Assembly (NCBI GenBank): GCA_007125735.1
Contig: SLCP01000175.1
Span: forward strand, 1-7,368
Reading direction: 5' to 3'
DNA length: 7,368 bases
Origin: Coriobacteriia bacterium
Lineage (GTDB): Bacteria > Actinomycetota > Coriobacteriia > Anaerosomatales > SLCP01
The notes under the pieces: generated by a model
Database searches by the model: none
Seen by the model: only the letters and a program-made list of their open reading frames with translations
Told to the model about the DNA's origin: nothing
Program-made: the position numbers and the translations under genes
Shown: piece after piece, positions 5,278-7,368 of the stretch
How the letters are laid out: every line of letters begins with the position of its first letter
Numbering within the stretch: the first letter of the stretch is position 1

Positions 5278-5910
5278 ATGTCGCTGGAGCACGCGATCCT
5301 CGGATTCCTCCGTGAGCGGCCGATGACGGGCTACGACCTCAAGAACGTCTGCTTCGACGAGTCGGCGTCCCACTTCTGGACGGCGGACCAGTCACAGGTC
5401 TACCGCACCCTCGACCGACTCGAGACCCGAAGGCTCGTCCGAGCCAAGCGGGAACGACAGACGTCCCGTCCCGATCGCAAGATCTACTCGATCACCGACA
5501 CCGGTGGTGCTGAGCTCGACGCCTGGATCGCACGCTCCGATACTCCCCCTCCCCTGCGCGATCCGTTCCTCATCCGCCTGCGCTTCGCCGCAGACCTTCC
5601 CGACGACGACCTCCTCGGCCTGCTCCGTGATCGCCGCGACGCGCTGCAGGAGCGGCTCGAGTCCTTGCGCGTGCGCTCTGCCGAGGGGTCTGCGGAACCT
5701 CGCGACCGTGCCACCCTTCTCCACCGCCTCACCCTCGATGCCGCCGCGACAGACGTGCGTGCGGAGATCGACTGGATAGACGACTCCCTCGAACTGCTCG
5801 AGGCGCGTATCGAGCAGGAGAACCCCACGCCCCCCGGCGGCCAGAGCCGCTTGTTCTCCCCCGCACGCGGCGCACGTGGTAGTGTCACTGATGAAGGGAG
5901 CGCGACATGA
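5278..5910 (+). CDS. PadR-family transcriptional regulator
   Basis: This 210-residue protein has a PadR winged-helix domain at residues 1-80 (LEHAILGFLRERPMTGYDLK, then HFWTADQSQVYRTLDRLE and RKIYSITDTGGAELDAWI). These are the usual PadR helices and wing, here with the HFW-A--SQVY-TL-RLE recognition region. The C-terminal part (about 90-185, starting PPPLRDPFLIRLRFA) fits the helical Vir_act_alpha_C domain of the longer AphA-like PadR proteins and forms the dimer. The tail after residue 185 is Pro/Gly-rich and probably disordered. The start is ATG 5278 with GGAAAG just upstream. The open frame extends to 5155, but those 41 codons cross the promoter and are AT-rich, so they are excluded. The gene overlaps the flavoprotein by 4 bases (ATGA). 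It probably regulates its own operon and possibly the exporter upstream, and its ligand is unknown. Confidence 0.93.
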   Translation: MSLEHAILGFLRERPMTGYDLKNVCFDESASHFWTADQSQVYRTLDRLETRRLVRAKRERQTSRPDRKIYSITDTGGAELDAWIARSDTPPPLRDPFLIRLRFAADLPDDDLLGLLRDRRDALQERLESLRVRSAEGSAEPRDRATLLHRLTLDAAATDVRAEIDWIDDSLELLEARIEQENPTPPGGQSRLFSPARGARGSVTDEGSAT

Positions 5911-6515
5911 GGGTCATCGCCATCGACGCGAGCAGGAGACGCGGGGTGGTGAGCCGCTCGGTCGAGGAGGCCGCGGCCGCCGCTGAGGCGGCTGGCGCGA
6001 CCGTCGAGCGCGTCCGCCTCTACGATCTCGACATCCGCTCGTGCACCGGCTGCAGCATGTGCAAGGTGACCGGCGCGTGCAAGATCGATGACGACCTTCC
6101 CTGGCTTGCAGAGCGCATCGATGCAGCTCAGGGCGTTATTCTCGGTACCCCTTCGTACTTCCGTAAGCCCGACGGCGCGACCGCCGCACTCTTGGAGCGC
6201 ATCGGCGGATTCTTCCCAGACTCGCGCCAACTTCGCCTCCCTGACATGGGACCGAGCGTGATCCCCCACACACCGATAGCCCGCGAGGCTAAGCGCGCCG
6301 TCCTCATCACCGCGTGCGGGGCACCCGAGCCCCTCGCGACGTTCTTCGGCTATACGACCGGGCCGATGCGTCACCTGCGCCAAGCGCTCGGCTCCGGCGG
6401 GATCCGCACGATCGGCTCGCTCGCCGTGACCGACACGTGGCGCCACCCCGAGGTCCACCCGTGGGAGCGTGACAAGGCGCGCTCGCTCGGAAGGATTCTC
6501 GCGGGGAAGATATAG
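5907..6515 (+). CDS. Iron-sulfur flavoprotein / NADPH-dependent FMN reductase family protein
   Basis: This 202-residue protein has the flavodoxin-like fold of the FMN reductase family: a first strand MRVIAIDAS, a segment VILGTPSYFRKPDGATAALLERI (about residues 77-99) that matches the family's G-P-Y motif beside the flavin, and a later strand AVLITACG. Its special feature is a tight cysteine set, C46-x2-C49-x2-C52-x5-C58, at the place where archaeal and anaerobic bacterial Isf proteins hold a [4Fe-4S] cluster. It would then pass electrons between FMN and the cluster in the cytoplasm. The usual phosphate loop GSPRxxGNT is replaced by DASRRRGVVSRS, so FMN binding may differ. Start: ATG 5907 overlaps the PadR stop by 4 bases and has AAGGGAG at 5894-5900, indicating translational coupling. 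Possible jobs are reduction of a quinone, nitro or other toxic compound sensed by the regulator, but this is inference. Confidence 0.87.
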   Translation: MRVIAIDASRRRGVVSRSVEEAAAAAEAAGATVERVRLYDLDIRSCTGCSMCKVTGACKIDDDLPWLAERIDAAQGVILGTPSYFRKPDGATAALLERIGGFFPDSRQLRLPDMGPSVIPHTPIAREAKRAVLITACGAPEPLATFFGYTTGPMRHLRQALGSGGIRTIGSLAVTDTWRHPEVHPWERDKARSLGRILAGKI

Positions 6516-6518
6516 CGG

Positions 6519-7368
6519 ATGACGCCAGAGGAACCACAGACATCACGCAGCGGTCGGCCGAGGCGCGGCTGGCGCATCGCCGGGTGGGTGGCCGCCGGCG
6601 TGCTTGCCGCGCTCCTCGTCGTGCCACTGCTCTGGCCCGTCCCCGCGCTCGAGAGCACCGTCGAGCCCGCCGCGCTCGCCGGCCCCGATTCGCGCTTCGC
6701 CGCCGTCGAGGGAATCGAGTATCACTACGTGCGCTCGGGTGAGGCGACGTGCGCGGTCGTATTCGTCCACGGTGCCGGCGCGTGGACGTTCTCGTGGGAG
6801 CCCGTGCTCGATGACATCGCTCTGCGTTGTACCACCGTCGCCTTCGACCGTCCCGGATTCGGCCTCACAGAACGCCCCCTGCGGGGCGATTGGGACGGCC
6901 CGAACCCCTACAGCCCGGCCACGCAGGCCGACCACACCATCGCGCTCCTCGACGCCCTCGGCATCGAGAAAGCTGTGCTTGTGGGTCACTCGGCGGGTGG
7001 CGGCATCGCAACGCTCGCGGCCGCTCGCCACCCCGAACGCGTCATCGGACTCGTACTCGAAGCGCCCGCTATCTACGTCGAGGGCGGTCCGCCGAGGTGG
7101 ATCGCGCCGCTGCTGCGCACACCACAGGCGCGCCGCATCGGACCGCTCGCGGTGCGCTCGTTCCTCGGCGGTGAGCGCGGGGAGGCGCTCGTCCGCGGTG
7201 CGTGGGCCGACCCCGACGCCGTGCCCGATGAGGTCATCGAGGGCTACCGTCTCCCCCTGCAGGCGAACGATTGGGACCGGGCGCTGTGGGAGCTCACCGT
7301 GGCCCCGCGCGACGAGAGCCCGGCTGACGTCCTTACACTCCTCGCCGACCTCCCCGTGCTCGTGATCT
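6519..7368 (+). CDS. Membrane-anchored alpha/beta hydrolase (partial, right edge)
   Basis: Translation from ATG 6519 runs open to the end of the window, giving 283 codons. A basic N-terminus (SGRPRRGWR) and a hydrophobic helix (about residues 21-40, ending LLWPVPAL) suggest a signal anchor or signal peptide that would place the enzyme outside the membrane. The alpha/beta hydrolase fold follows: FVHGAGAW with H84-G85 for the oxyanion hole, FDRPGFGLTERP, and the nucleophile elbow VLVGHSAGG with Ser158. The last visible residues, LPVLVI, are the strand that normally precedes the catalytic Asp, so the Asp and His of the triad lie just outside. Substrate and exact activity (esterase, epoxide or haloalkane hydrolase, peptidase-like) cannot be told. 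The start lies 3 bases after the flavoprotein stop, with GGGGAAG upstream, so it belongs to the PadR operon. Confidence 0.92.
   Translation, partial: MTPEEPQTSRSGRPRRGWRIAGWVAAGVLAALLVVPLLWPVPALESTVEPAALAGPDSRFAAVEGIEYHYVRSGEATCAVVFVHGAGAWTFSWEPVLDDIALRCTTVAFDRPGFGLTERPLRGDWDGPNPYSPATQADHTIALLDALGIEKAVLVGHSAGGGIATLAAARHPERVIGLVLEAPAIYVEGGPPRWIAPLLRTPQARRIGPLAVRSFLGGERGEALVRGAWADPDAVPDEVIEGYRLPLQANDWDRALWELTVAPRDESPADVLTLLADLPVLVI

Overview
This is a high-GC bacterial window (roughly two-thirds G+C by eye) with compact operons and a strong G/C preference at third codon positions. The style fits a high-GC actinomycetote such as an anaerobic Coriobacteriia relative. An iron-sulfur flavoprotein and a two-CW protein, both commonest in anaerobes, make an anaerobic or microaerobic lifestyle plausible. 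The placement is inference from gene content, not from a marker gene.

Layout. (1) Bases 1-916, minus strand: a likely three-gene operon read right to left. It holds a small two-CW cysteine-rich protein (602-916), a Nudix hydrolase (115-552) and the first 31 codons of a membrane protein running off the left edge (1-95). (2) Bases 917-1396: a 480-base divergent intergenic region, the most structured non-coding stretch here. It holds a sigma-54-type promoter match facing the two-CW gene, an imperfect dyad and a tandem repeat upstream of that promoter, a pyrimidine-rich segment, and a perfect 17-bp hairpin that no annotated gene explains. (3) Bases 1403-5024, plus strand: two overlapping genes for a heterodimeric ABC exporter. 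(4) Bases 5025-5277: intergenic, turning AT-rich, with a good sigma-70-type promoter that contains a dyad and a direct repeat. (5) Bases 5278-7368, plus strand: a tight operon of a PadR-family regulator, an iron-sulfur flavoprotein (NADPH-dependent FMN reductase-like) and a membrane-anchored alpha/beta hydrolase cut by the right edge.

How the genes may work together. The exporter halves are complementary. The first has a degenerate ATPase site (Asp for the catalytic Glu, Gln for the H-loop His) but a normal LSGGQ. The second has normal catalytic residues but a degenerate LSTGQ. One consensus and one degenerate ATP site would form, as in LmrCD or TM287/288. PadR regulators often sit beside such exporters (LmrR with LmrCD), so the PadR protein may sense a toxic compound and control its own operon and perhaps the exporter. 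However, the dyad in the PadR promoter has no clear copy in front of the exporter. No complete new defence or mobile system is visible. The best leads are the divergent region 917-1396 and the PadR-flavoprotein-hydrolase operon.
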